Of a stretch of 24,708 nucleotides of DNA, positions 7,499 through 14,745 are shown in pieces. Source of the DNA: a virus. The DNA lies in the IMG/VR virus record IMGVR_UViG_3300031658_000115, positions 1 to 24,708 of that record; one strand, given 5' to 3'. Below the pieces are notes generated by a model. It did no database searches, was not told the origin of the DNA, and was given only the letters and a program-made list of their open reading frames with translations. Both the position numbers and the translations under genes were made by a program. Numbering within the stretch: the stretch's first letter is position 1; each line of letters starts with the position of its first letter.

Positions 7499-10312
7499 TT
7501 ATGAGAGCTTTTTCCACTTATCAACATAAACCTTCCGGAAACCTGCTCTCAGAGTGCCTTTCACAAGATACCAATCGCCAATCCTTCCATCCTCAACTAT
7601 TTGCTTTCCCATTTTATTATATTTGAATCTGTCGATGGTTGCGATGATTGGACCAGTGTCATCCTCAAAAGTTAAATTCAGCCACAGGTTATTTGTTTCA
7701 ACCCTACGACCACCTCGCTTGGACAAGTTGACAGTCTCGTTCATGTCTCGTAAGTTTTTCTCTTTTAACTTTCCGAAGAAAACAAAAGTCCCTGGGGTGT
7801 CGGCATCCAATTGCTCTATGTCAACGATCTTGGTCTTAATGTTGTGCTCTTCTGGGTTTTTCTTAATGTGACCGAATCTTCGCTCGCACTCGAAAATATC
7901 ATCATATGGTGTTGTGCCTTCATTTAACAAATTTTCCTGACGTGGTGTCAATGGCTGCATAAGTTTTCGACGCTCGACTATGCCCTCTGCCATTTTGGGT
8001 CCAATGCCTTTTATGCCAATCAACCCACCAATCAGCTCTCCGTCCTGAACAGACCAATTCTCTCCGGATTTGAATTTGTCGAAAGATTTATAAACTAATC
8101 CTTCTTTGACCACTTCACGCAAGAGCTTAACTGCTTGCTCGTCGTCTTTAACATTCCGCAAACATGCAGCAGCAAACTCAAGAGGATACCTAGACTTAAG
8201 AACACAACACCAATAAGAAACCATGCCATAAGCAATAGCGTGGCTCCTGTTAAAAGCCCAACTTCCCATAGTGTTGATGTTGTCCCAGATGCGCTGGGCT
8301 TGATCTTCTTTGATACCATTTTCTGCTGCACCAATTTTGAATCTCTCCCAGAATGTGTCAAAATATTCCTTTCCGTAAGATTTAGACATTGCCTTGCGTA
8401 AAGTTGAAACATCTTCCCACGACAGCTTCCCAACATCCCGAGCAATAGTCATCACTTGCTCCTGGTAAACAACAACGCCATTTGTGACCTTTGTTATTTT
8501 CTCAGTCAGAGGATGAAGATACTCCACAGGAGCTTCCCCTATGTGCCGTTTAATGTATTCAGTGGTGCCTCCGGAGTTTAATGGTCCAGGGCGAGCCAGA
8601 GCTGTGATCGCGGCAATGTCCTCAAAGCTATGCACCTTCATCTGATGAGTGACTGACTGCAATGCATAACCTTCAAATTGGAATATCCCTGCGTATCTCC
8701 CTGAGTTAAGAACCTCGAATGCTTCTTTGTCTTCCAAAGGAAAGTTGATCAGCGAGTCTCTGTCCCATCCGATTTGATCCAGAACATCTTGCAAAACTGA
8801 AAGCGTACGCAGACCCAAAGCGTCGATTTTCAAAAGATTTAATTCTTCTGCATCTTTTTTATCAATTTGAGCTGCACCTGTCTGCCCAGAAACCGAACAG
8901 TACCTGCTGACTGGGTGCTCTGTGACAATCATCCCTGCTGCATGAACACCAGTGTGCCGAGCGTGATTCTCCATGTCTGCTGCAACTTTCATTTGAGGAT
9001 ATTTCCTCATCACCTCACGCCCAACATCCAATTCATTAAAAGTATCCAAGATGCAAAAAGCTGAACGCGAATCCCCAGAACTCCGCTCAATAATTGCACC
9101 CTTCAAATCATTCACCTCCCAAGCAGGGATACCGAGTTCCTTGGCGACTTCTGCGATAGTGCTCTTTGCTTTGTATCGGGAGACAGTTCCTAAGTGTGCA
9201 ACTTTCTCTGCACCGTACTTTTCCCGTAGATACTCAAACACCATCTCGCGCCTGTCGTCTTGAAAATCAATATCGATGTCTGGGAGGTCTTCACGAGTTA
9301 TATCGATGAAACGCTCAAACAACAAATCATGCTTGATCGGGTCAATATCGGTTATGTCGGTGAGATAACAAACCAATGATCCTGCTGAAGATCCTCTTGC
9401 TGGTCCAACAAGCATATGTTGTTTTGCATATTTAATCATGTCAGCTATGACATAAAAATAGTCTTCAAATTTCTTTAACGCGATCATATCAATTTCGCGC
9501 TTCAATCTAGCAGAATAAACCTCATCAGAAAGGTCTATCTTTTTCTTAACAGCACCCTCCTCGCACATTTGTTTAAGGGTTTTTTCACTTCTGAAAGTTA
9601 TATTGGTCGCAGTCGGCAGATCAACATCACAGCTCTTTGCTATCTCATATGTATTTTTGATTGCCTCCTCCGGTGCCCATGGCAGTGCCTCTCTCCACTC
9701 CCATTCATTGAGGATGTGCATTGGTGCGGTGCGGTCTGTGCGGTTGCGACCGATAAGAACCTCGTATGCTTTTTTGTCTTTAACAGCTGGGTAAAAATTA
9801 TCAGAAGTCGCAACAACTTTGAATCCCTTTCGTTCCGCGAAATCCAAAGACTTGCGCACACTCATGGGGTTCAGCTCTATGTAAAGATTTTCTTTCTGCA
9901 TTAAGGGCAGCAGTCCCCAGTTTGGATTTGTACCACTGAGTATTATCACATTGTCACTCAGATCAAACAAATGCTCATAACTCAGCCTCGGGAAATAATA
10001 AAAATGCTGCTTGTCAGTGCTTTTTGTAACCAACTGATAAATCTCAGACAGACCCTCGTTGTTCTTGGCGATGAATGCCATCTCGTTGGCTGGTTGCTTT
10101 GAGCGTTCTGTTGCATCCTCAACAATGGGAATCTCAACCCCAAACAGAGCTTTCTTGCCTAGGGCTTTGCAGGCTTTGCTGAAGTTGACATGACCCCAAG
10201 TCCCAGAGTCGCATATCCCGAGGGCATTTCCTGTTGAAGCTGCAACAACACTGTCGATGGGTCCAAATGCTTTCCGGAAACAATATTCAGTTCTGTTGCG
10301 TATGTTAATCAT
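7499..10312 (-). CDS. dnaE: DNA polymerase III alpha subunit (C-family, DnaE-type)
   Basis: At 937 aa this is shorter than the roughly 1160 of bacterial DnaE. In order: a degenerate N-terminal PHP domain (about 1-210), palm/thumb with 'GPARGSSAGS' (303-312), the catalytic aspartates in 'DLPDIDIDF' (Asp347 and Asp349 as equivalents of E. coli 401/403) and Asp497 in 'LLKIDALGLRTL' (E. coli 555), fingers with 'ALARPGPL' and 'FNRSHAIAYG', a helix-hairpin-helix ('IGIKGIGPKMAEGI'), and a C-terminal OB fold. The three polymerase carboxylates are intact. The PHP metal ligands are not: HxH is replaced by R-T-E and the TDHG motif reads C-D-S-G. Proofreading is probably supplied by the exonuclease gene just upstream. 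The gene is the last of the 13834-7499 unit; its ribosome-binding site is weak. Confidence 0.95.
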   Translation of the reverse strand: MINIRNRTEYCFRKAFGPIDSVVAASTGNALGICDSGTWGHVNFSKACKALGKKALFGVEIPIVEDATERSKQPANEMAFIAKNNEGLSEIYQLVTKSTDKQHFYYFPRLSYEHLFDLSDNVIILSGTNPNWGLLPLMQKENLYIELNPMSVRKSLDFAERKGFKVVATSDNFYPAVKDKKAYEVLIGRNRTDRTAPMHILNEWEWREALPWAPEEAIKNTYEIAKSCDVDLPTATNITFRSEKTLKQMCEEGAVKKKIDLSDEVYSARLKREIDMIALKKFEDYFYVIADMIKYAKQHMLVGPARGSSAGSLVCYLTDITDIDPIKHDLLFERFIDITREDLPDIDIDFQDDRREMVFEYLREKYGAEKVAHLGTVSRYKAKSTIAEVAKELGIPAWEVNDLKGAIIERSSGDSRSAFCILDTFNELDVGREVMRKYPQMKVAADMENHARHTGVHAAGMIVTEHPVSRYCSVSGQTGAAQIDKKDAEELNLLKIDALGLRTLSVLQDVLDQIGWDRDSLINFPLEDKEAFEVLNSGRYAGIFQFEGYALQSVTHQMKVHSFEDIAAITALARPGPLNSGGTTEYIKRHIGEAPVEYLHPLTEKITKVTNGVVVYQEQVMTIARDVGKLSWEDVSTLRKAMSKSYGKEYFDTFWERFKIGAAENGIKEDQAQRIWDNINTMGSWAFNRSHAIAYGMVSYWCCVLKSRYPLEFAAACLRNVKDDEQAVKLLREVVKEGLVYKSFDKFKSGENWSVQDGELIGGLIGIKGIGPKMAEGIVERRKLMQPLTPRQENLLNEGTTPYDDIFECERRFGHIKKNPEEHNIKTKIVDIEQLDADTPGTFVFFGKLKEKNLRDMNETVNLSKRGGRRVETNNLWLNLTFEDDTGPIIATIDRFKYNKMGKQIVEDGRIGDWYLVKGTLRAGFRKVYVDKWKKLS

Positions 10313-10373
10313 AAAATTTCAAAAATAAAATAAACAACAATGCAAGCAATTATATTAGCGGTTATTGGATCCA

Positions 10374-10907
10374 TTATATGTGCCCCTCTTTTTTATACCA
10401 CTTTAAGATTTCAACAGTTGCCAAAACATCAGCTATTGAACGATGAGCACCTTTGTGCTCTTGTCCTGTTACTTCAAAATAAATATCCGCGAGTTTCCGG
10501 TAAGTTCCCCAAACAGACTTGCCAATCTCAACTGTACAGATGTGTTCAATTGGCCATGGGAACTTTGTGAGCTTGTCGTTGCGCTCGAGTTCGAATTTAA
10601 GTATCTTGCGGTCGAATGGTAAATTGTGTGCAACGAGTTTTGTTTCACCTAAGAAAAAATCACACAAAGGTTTATAGCTTGCTATGAATGGCTTTTCATC
10701 TTTTAAATCATCGTCTGTGATTTTTGTTATCTTGGTTATGATTGGGTCGAGTGGGTGTCCAGGATTGCAGAAAAACTCCAACCTACCAATCTCGTTTAAA
10801 TCTTCGTCCAGCTTAATACCTCCGAACTCTATGATCTTTGGCTGGATGTCTAAATCAGATCCCTCTGCTTTTGGAAGACCTGTTGTCTCTAAGTCGAATA
10901 CAATCAT
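10374..10907 (-). CDS. DnaQ-like 3'-5' exonuclease (DEDDh), probable proofreading subunit
   Basis: This 177-aa protein begins at ATG 10907, behind AAAGGAGACTGGA; the longer frame to 10952 would run through the zinc-ribbon gene in another frame. It has all three DEDDh motifs: Exo I Asp5-x-Glu7 ('FDLETTG'), Exo II 'AHNLPFD' (Asp99), and Exo III 'HRSIAD' with His155 and Asp160. It removes 3' mismatches and, sitting directly before a polymerase that has lost its PHP metal site, is the natural proofreading partner. Its ATG overlaps the zinc-ribbon stop as ATGA. No beta-clamp-binding pentapeptide is obvious. Confidence 0.92.
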   Translation of the reverse strand: MIVFDLETTGLPKAEGSDLDIQPKIIEFGGIKLDEDLNEIGRLEFFCNPGHPLDPIITKITKITDDDLKDEKPFIASYKPLCDFFLGETKLVAHNLPFDRKILKFELERNDKLTKFPWPIEHICTVEIGKSVWGTYRKLADIYFEVTGQEHKGAHRSIADVLATVEILKWYKKEGHI

Positions 10908-11050
10908 TCCAGTCTCCTTTTGAATCCAGAAACATTTTTCCTTTGGCGGCACAAATCACACTGCCATTGCTTCCGACCATTGCTCATGAGTATAAGTTTT
11001 TGTGCAGGACGCTTTAAACATTTACCGCAAGTTTTTTCTACATCGCTCAT
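10904..11050 (-). CDS. Zinc-ribbon-like small protein (48 aa)
   Basis: Two CxxC pairs, Cys8-x2-Cys11 and Cys31-x2-Cys34, are separated by about 20 basic residues. This is a typical treble-clef or zinc-ribbon knuckle, followed by a very basic tail ('RQRKNV...FKRRLE'). ATG 11050 follows GGGAG by nine bases, and the TGA overlaps the exonuclease ATG (ATGA), so the two are translationally coupled. The upstream VOC gene ends only 4 bases before. A nucleic-acid-binding or polymerase/exonuclease accessory role is inferred from the fold and coupling. The name of the family is not known to me. Confidence 0.75.
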   Translation of the reverse strand: MSDVEKTCGKCLKRPAQKLILMSNGRKQWQCDLCRQRKNVSGFKRRLE

Positions 11051-11054
11051 CAAC

Positions 11055-11534
11055 CTATCTCCCACTATCATCTTTGTCAATCCTAACTATAAATTTGAGA
11101 TCGACACCAAGTATTTCTTTGGTATCAAATATGACATAGTTGTAAGACCTCAATCCTGCTATAACAGGGTTGGTGTGAGAGTCGGTTAAAACTTCTTGAG
11201 CAACTCTGATATCACGAGCTTTGAAAAATTCTCTCCAATCAAGCAACTCTTCTGCAGTGCAATGCATCCCTAGATGACTTACAGTGTTCCTTTCCCCTCT
11301 ATGATCTATCCAATTCCGACCAGATGTGTAATCAAGTACTTCAAATTCTTTACCAGAAAACAAATCATAATTGAAAGAAAGATTTGCTTCATTTGTTCCT
11401 TGGTTTCCAAAAACACTGCCAGTGGCAACAACATGATCTTCAGCCCAATCAATAGCTCCGATTTCAGAAAGCAGTTTCTTAGCTGCTGCAGGGTCTTTCG
11501 GTACGATTGCTATTTGTTCTATTGTAAATTTCAT
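11055..11534 (-). CDS. VOC / glyoxalase-fold protein (159 aa)
   Basis: The fold looks like two beta-alpha-beta-beta-beta modules of the vicinal-oxygen-chelate superfamily: module 1 about 1-75 ('FTIEQIAIVPKDPAAAKKLL', then 'FEVLDYTSG' with Glu65) and module 2 about 85-150 ('VSHLGMHCTAEELLDWREFF' with His87 and His91, then 'GVDLKFIVRI'). VOC enzymes bind a divalent metal with such His/Glu residues and act on glyoxals, dioxygen or antibiotics; here the substrate is unknown. ATG 11534 lies one base after the stop of the dehydrogenase gene, so the two are co-translated. A paired dehydrogenase and VOC protein suggests a small-molecule or nucleotide-sugar step. The fold call is moderate and the reaction is not inferable. 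Confidence 0.6.
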   Translation of the reverse strand: MKFTIEQIAIVPKDPAAAKKLLSEIGAIDWAEDHVVATGSVFGNQGTNEANLSFNYDLFSGKEFEVLDYTSGRNWIDHRGERNTVSHLGMHCTAEELLDWREFFKARDIRVAQEVLTDSHTNPVIAGLRSYNYVIFDTKEILGVDLKFIVRIDKDDSGR

Positions 11535-11535
11535 T

Positions 11536-12207
11536 TTATGCTCCGTATGGTATGATGCACCCTGTGAGGTACTTGTGATGTTGTTTGGATTGAAGTAAAA
11601 AGGAGACAAACTCAGCCAATCTTTCTGGTGGCGTCTCTTCCCCTGTAAGCAGCCCATTCAGCTGATACTTTTGAGCATATTCTTTCGTCCAGCCACGAGT
11701 TGCAACAACTTGATTATCAATGTCGTCGCTCATCCCAGTGTTAGACAATTTGTTTGGAGCTATCCCGAAAACTGTGATGCCATGCTTTTTTGTCAACTCA
11801 CGAGCCAGTTGCAAAGTCATGATGTGCGCAGCACCTTTTGAGGCATTGTAAGCCAAAGAGCAAGTCATAGGCATGTGTGCAGCATTACTCACTATGTTGA
11901 CAACTGTGCCTTTGTTCTTGATCAGAGCAGGCAAGCAAGCCCTTGTCATCATGTAGATGCCTTTGGCATTGGTGTCCATGACCTTGTCCCAGTCTGACTC
12001 CTCGAATTCTTCCAGCCAGTTGATTATGTTTACGCCAGCATTGTTGATAAGAACGTCAATTTCTGGTATCACAGAACCCTCTGGGTTTCGAATGTCATTC
12101 CCATCTTTTATATCGAACCCATAGACTCTGTGGCCTTGTTTTTCTAGCTCAAATTTCATAGCTTTGCCAAGACCTTCCCCAGATCCTGTTATTAAAATGT
12201 TACTCAC
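11536..12207 (-). CDS. Short-chain dehydrogenase/reductase (SDR), classical type
   Basis: This 223-aa Rossmann enzyme has a complete classical SDR set: cofactor loop T7-G-S-G-E-G-L-G14, Asp32 after the second strand ('YGFDIKD', favouring NAD(H) over NADP(H)), N55-N-A-G58, and the catalytic tetrad Asn80, Ser107, Tyr120 and Lys124. It should therefore be an active NAD(P)-dependent alcohol/carbonyl oxidoreductase; the substrate is not evident. The ATG overlaps the previous gene by 8 bases and the next gene starts one base after its stop, so it is firmly embedded in the operon. SDRs in phages are uncommon and usually belong to nucleotide-sugar or base-modification routes, but fatty-acid or sugar metabolism cannot be excluded. 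Confidence 0.9.
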   Translation of the reverse strand: MSNILITGSGEGLGKAMKFELEKQGHRVYGFDIKDGNDIRNPEGSVIPEIDVLINNAGVNIINWLEEFEESDWDKVMDTNAKGIYMMTRACLPALIKNKGTVVNIVSNAAHMPMTCSLAYNASKGAAHIMTLQLARELTKKHGITVFGIAPNKLSNTGMSDDIDNQVVATRGWTKEYAQKYQLNGLLTGEETPPERLAEFVSFLLQSKQHHKYLTGCIIPYGA

Positions 12208-12538
12208 TTTTATCCTCCTCTGGAATTAAAGATTCAATCATCGCAGCATAAACTGCGGCATCATGTATACTGTCTCTGTGAGTTAAGTTCGTATTAGCAA
12301 ACCTAGTCAATTTTACAATCATCAACTCAAAAAGATGCCAAGTATTGTAATCGTCAATTGTTTTAAGATTGACCCCATCAGGGAACAAGCCAGACATCAC
12401 AATCCCGACAGTTTTGTAATTATCTCCGTAAACTTTATTTCTCTCCTTAAATGTGGTAGCCATATCTTGGAGTATTTTAGAAGCATCATTTTTGCTCTTC
12501 GGCTCCCCTTTGCTGGAATCGTAAATAACATTATCCAT
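12200..12538 (-). CDS. DUF6378/DUF1599-like phage protein, possibly nucleotide-modification associated
   Basis: This 112-aa helical protein has 'FKERNKVYGDNYKTVG' near residues 30-45, then 'LFELMIVKLTRFAN' and a final 'HDAAVYAAMIESLI'. That R-x-x-x-YG ... KxxR ... D-x-x-xYAA pattern is what I associate with the DUF6378 and DUF1599 phage families, the latter described as nucleotide-modification associated and resembling all-alpha NTP pyrophosphatases. Biochemical function is unproven. The ATG overlaps the stop of the 72-aa gene by 8 bases, and its own stop overlaps the SDR start. The family call is from memory of the pattern. Confidence 0.6.
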   Translation of the reverse strand: MDNVIYDSSKGEPKSKNDASKILQDMATTFKERNKVYGDNYKTVGIVMSGLFPDGVNLKTIDDYNTWHLFELMIVKLTRFANTNLTHRDSIHDAAVYAAMIESLIPEEDKSE

Positions 12539-12749
12539 CTACTGCTCCCTTCATTCCTTTGTTGTAACCATCCTGCCAACCCTCTCGGTAAGCGTCCTGG
12601 TAAAATTTATTTTTGTCTGCAGGTTCTGTGTTGATCTGAGTTATCGTTTTTTCAAGCTGATCCCGCAAAGTCCCAGCAACATGGAAAACCCTAGCAACCT
12701 TTTGTCCGTTCAACTCTATGTCATTTCCTTTTAGCCTTAAATCATTCAT
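12531..12749 (-). CDS. Hypothetical protein (72 aa)
   Basis: I do not recognise this protein. ATG 12749 is chosen because it overlaps the previous stop (TGATG) and AGGAGA precedes it by about six bases; the frame to 12779 lacks a site. The N-terminal 25 residues look like a small beta hairpin ('NDIELNGQKVARVF'), followed by a helix ('LRDQLEKTITQI') and a polar 'AYREGWQDGYNKGMKG' segment. Helices ending in similar 'GWxDGY' motifs are frequent in small phage proteins. Tight overlap with both neighbours ties it to the HAD phosphatase and DUF6378-like genes. Confidence 0.75.
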   Translation of the reverse strand: MNDLRLKGNDIELNGQKVARVFHVAGTLRDQLEKTITQINTEPADKNKFYQDAYREGWQDGYNKGMKGAVDG

Positions 12750-13183
12750 CAGAAGTCTCCTGGAGCAACTTGCAAACAATTAAGTCCTTGGCCACGCCAC
12801 ATGTCGACACAACCTTTGCGATCCTCGAGGACAAACCATATCTCTCTGTAATCGTAGTTGTCGGTGAAAAGTTTTTCTTTAACATCCCAATCAGACCTAT
12901 TGTCGCCTATGCCGCGCATTAAAAGTTTATCAAAAGGAATATCATTGAGGTTGAGCCACTTCTCAGTCATCTTCCTTTCAGTTTCTTCCCGAGCAGTTAT
13001 GACTACGATCTCTGTATCGTCATCTTTCAATCTACGGAGTATGTTGCAGATGGATTCGATAGGCTTGTCGTTTATTCCTTGTTTGTTAAACTCTGTGTAG
13101 TTCCTGTCTTTGTAAAGATGCTCTCTGTGTCCGTAGTCACCGAGCGTACCATCTAGGTCAGAAATAATTACGCGCTTATCCAT
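12749..13183 (-). CDS. HAD-superfamily phosphatase, polynucleotide-kinase 3'-phosphatase-like
   Basis: This 144-aa protein has the HAD nucleophile motif Asp9-Leu-Asp11-Gly-Thr13, motif II Thr63 in 'VVITARE', a Lys around 102-104, and an acidic motif 'VLEDRKGCVDMWR' (120-130). The 'ITAR' and 'EDR...D.WR' pattern matches the phosphatase half of T4-type polynucleotide kinase (PseT), without a kinase domain. It would remove 3' phosphates from nucleic-acid ends or act on nucleotides. That fits repair of host-cleaved DNA or RNA, or nucleotide recycling. It overlaps the previous gene by 16 bases and the following one by 1. Confidence 0.85.
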   Translation of the reverse strand: MDKRVIISDLDGTLGDYGHREHLYKDRNYTEFNKQGINDKPIESICNILRRLKDDDTEIVVITAREETERKMTEKWLNLNDIPFDKLLMRGIGDNRSDWDVKEKLFTDNYDYREIWFVLEDRKGCVDMWRGQGLNCLQVAPGDF

Positions 13184-13662
13184 GATGGAGCCTCTCTGTT
13201 TGTGTATTTGGTTGCGAAGGAAATTTTCTCATTGACAATGTAGTCTCGGTATGCTTTGACTGCAAAGTTGGGGTGTTGTTTATACTGATCGGGCATGCAC
13301 TGGGGTGGCTGGCTCCAAGCAACATTTGGGCAGTTGTCTGGGTAATTTTTTAGAACACTCATCAGCTTTTGCTCAGTCTTGTGGACTTTGCCGTAACGAT
13401 GGGTGTACTCTTTGCACAGCTCAACAAAAAGATCATACGCCCAACGATAGTGCTTCCGAGAGGCACGAACCCAGACTGCTGACGGGTGATTTTTATGTGT
13501 GGACTTATACATCCCAGCCACATCAGCATAGCCATCACCATCTAACTCCCTGTGTGCGGTGCTGAGTAGTTGTGCTGTCTCAAGTATCATCTTCACACAG
13601 TGCTTGTCGCAATGCATACTTGCAGCAATCTTAGGGTAATGATGTAAATAAAATATGTTCAT
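13168..13662 (-). CDS. Conserved phage protein of unknown function (164 aa)
   Basis: Start at ATG 13662, behind CTGAGAAAGGAATTATC; the frame extends to 13725, but that part is coding for the 52-aa gene in another frame. It has a compact His/Cys/Trp-rich sequence: 'MHCDKHCVKMILETAQLLST' at about 16-35 (His, Cys, Asp, His, Cys, a possible metal or active site), 'HKNHPSAVWVR' near 55-65, and 'QPPQCMPDQYK' near 125. I believe similar proteins occur widely in tailed phages without assigned function. The clustered His and Cys residues suggest metal binding, but no enzyme family can be named. It leads into the HAD gene with a 16-base overlap. Confidence 0.8.
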   Translation of the reverse strand: MNIFYLHHYPKIAASMHCDKHCVKMILETAQLLSTAHRELDGDGYADVAGMYKSTHKNHPSAVWVRASRKHYRWAYDLFVELCKEYTHRYGKVHKTEQKLMSVLKNYPDNCPNVAWSQPPQCMPDQYKQHPNFAVKAYRDYIVNEKISFATKYTNREAPSWISA

Positions 13663-13675
13663 GATAATTCCTTTC

Positions 13676-13834
13676 TCAGGCAATTTTAATAGTGATCTCA
13701 TCCAAAGGAGTTTCACCCGACTCATGCGACTTCAACCAATCCTTAATTTCACTCAAAGCTGTGGAAGATTTGCGCTTAATAACACAATGTTTAAACCCGC
13801 ACTCATCAGTAAAATATATTATATATTTAGTCAT
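13676..13834 (-). CDS. Small hypothetical protein (52 aa), first gene of the polymerase operon
   Basis: ATG 13834 follows TTGAGAAAGGAAAAAATA, the phage-wide ribosome-binding block, about 30 bases after a good promoter. The TGA falls within the CTGAGAAAGGA of the next gene, so the two are tightly linked. The product has an N-terminal beta hairpin ('KYIIYFTDECGFKHCVIKRK') and an amphipathic helix ('TALSEIKDWLKS'). I do not recognise a family. The promoter, ribosome-binding site and spacing make it a confident gene despite its size. Confidence 0.8.
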   Translation of the reverse strand: MTKYIIYFTDECGFKHCVIKRKSSTALSEIKDWLKSHESGETPLDEITIKIA

Positions 13835-13863
13835 TATTTTTTCCTTTCTCAATTGGAATAGTA

Positions 13864-13892
13864 ATTATACTCTATATGGCAGAAAAAGTAAA
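13864..13892 (-). promoter_or_regulatory. Sigma-70-type promoter for the 13834-7499 operon
   Basis: Minus strand: -35 TTTACT (13892-13887), 17-base spacer, -10 TATAAT (13869-13864). Bases after the -10 (TATAATTACT) match the promoter at 16612-16640 (GATAATTACT). It lies 2 bases past the stop of the HTH-like gene and 30 bases before ATG 13834. No leader hairpin is seen in this short leader. Confidence 0.75.
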
Positions 13893-13894
13893 GT

Positions 13895-14089
13895 TCATTT
13901 CCGAGTGAAAAGGTCTCGGATTCTAGAAAACAAAGACTTTGGAGTTGGATTCCTCCTACGGATTATGTATTTGACTCTGTCTGTGTTTTTGCCCCACCCC
14001 ATTAGCCTGGATATCGTTTTGTAATTTGAACCAGAATTTTTAAGGTCGTGCACTCTGTCTACTGTTGCTTGATTGAATCTCTCTCCCAT
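13895..14089 (-). CDS. Small basic protein, HTH-like (64 aa)
   Basis: ATG 14089 follows AAAGGATAGAGAC and lies 4 bases after the ThyX stop. Residues 7-35 ('ATVDRVHDLKNSGSNYKTIS' then 'RLMGWGK') resemble a resolvase- or MerR-like helix-turn-helix that recognises DNA through the 'NYKTISRLMG' helix, followed by a very basic tail ('RRRNPTPKSLFSRIRDLFTRK'). The protein could be a transcription regulator of the phage promoters or an architectural DNA binder. The HTH assignment is by eye only. It is the last gene before the promoter at 13864-13892. Confidence 0.65.
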   Translation of the reverse strand: MGERFNQATVDRVHDLKNSGSNYKTISRLMGWGKNTDRVKYIIRRRNPTPKSLFSRIRDLFTRK

Positions 14090-14093
14090 GTCT

Positions 14094-14744
14094 CTATCCT
14101 TTTGGGTTAAGGGCTTTGCCCATTGAGGGTGCAGCCCATTCGGTTGGTGTTAGAAAAGGTTCTGCCCATGGATGGACTTTAACAACTTCAGCCACCATCA
14201 TTTTAAAAACCTCTTGGTATTCGCCTTGTGCTCTTGGTGAGAGTCGGGACTTGGCCATTTCACTCAGTGTGCGCAAATTGAATTTTGCTACAATGTTTGT
14301 ATGAATGTTGGTTGGCAATACCCCACGAGCATCTTCAGCTGGGACGTGTTTGCGGAGTTTCTGGTAGTAATAGTTTATTGTTTTCATACACTCATCATAA
14401 TACGTTTTTGCATCTTCATCATTTTCAATCTCAGGAGGTGTGTAATAGCTGAAGCCACTCATGTCGACTGTGCGCTGAGACTGCTGGGCGTAGGATGCTT
14501 GTCGGGTGCGAACGAACTGGTGAGTGAAGCCACGTGTCACATCTCTTATGTTAAATACGTAATCTATAAACTCCCAAGACGAGCGTATTGTTTTCAACAT
14601 ATAATCTAACTCTGATTGTTTCTTTTCCCACTCCCACTGGGCGATGGTTTTGTAAGCATCATCATCCGGCATAAGTCGAGTGTTCTTTGTGAATAATAAA
14701 AGATTGACTGCGTCCTGTGTGTAATTTACCAATTCTACTTTCAT
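14094..14744 (-). CDS. thyX: Flavin-dependent thymidylate synthase ThyX
   Basis: This 216-aa enzyme converts dUMP to dTMP using methylenetetrahydrofolate and FADH2. The ThyX signature RHRxxSxxxxSxR is present with exact spacing as R79-T80-R81-x-x-S84-x4-S89-x-R91, so the usual His is Thr here. The C-terminal nucleotide-binding part ('GVLPTNIHTNIVAKFNLRTL' and 'SRLSPRAQGEYQ') is also typical. Its ribosome-binding site AAGAAAGGAAATTAAC is encoded within the 3' end of the preceding flavin oxidoreductase gene, whose stop is one base before the ATG, so the two flavoproteins are co-translated. It supplies dTMP for an AT-rich phage genome, unless the substitution signals a changed substrate. Confidence 0.95.
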   Translation of the reverse strand: MKVELVNYTQDAVNLLLFTKNTRLMPDDDAYKTIAQWEWEKKQSELDYMLKTIRSSWEFIDYVFNIRDVTRGFTHQFVRTRQASYAQQSQRTVDMSGFSYYTPPEIENDEDAKTYYDECMKTINYYYQKLRKHVPAEDARGVLPTNIHTNIVAKFNLRTLSEMAKSRLSPRAQGEYQEVFKMMVAEVVKVHPWAEPFLTPTEWAAPSMGKALNPKG

Positions 14745-14745
14745 G

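Noticed and set aside
10340-10570. Plus-strand ORF of 76 aa opposite the exonuclease gene
   Set aside because: Antisense to a gene with full DEDDh motifs; no ribosome-binding site and no promoter on that strand.
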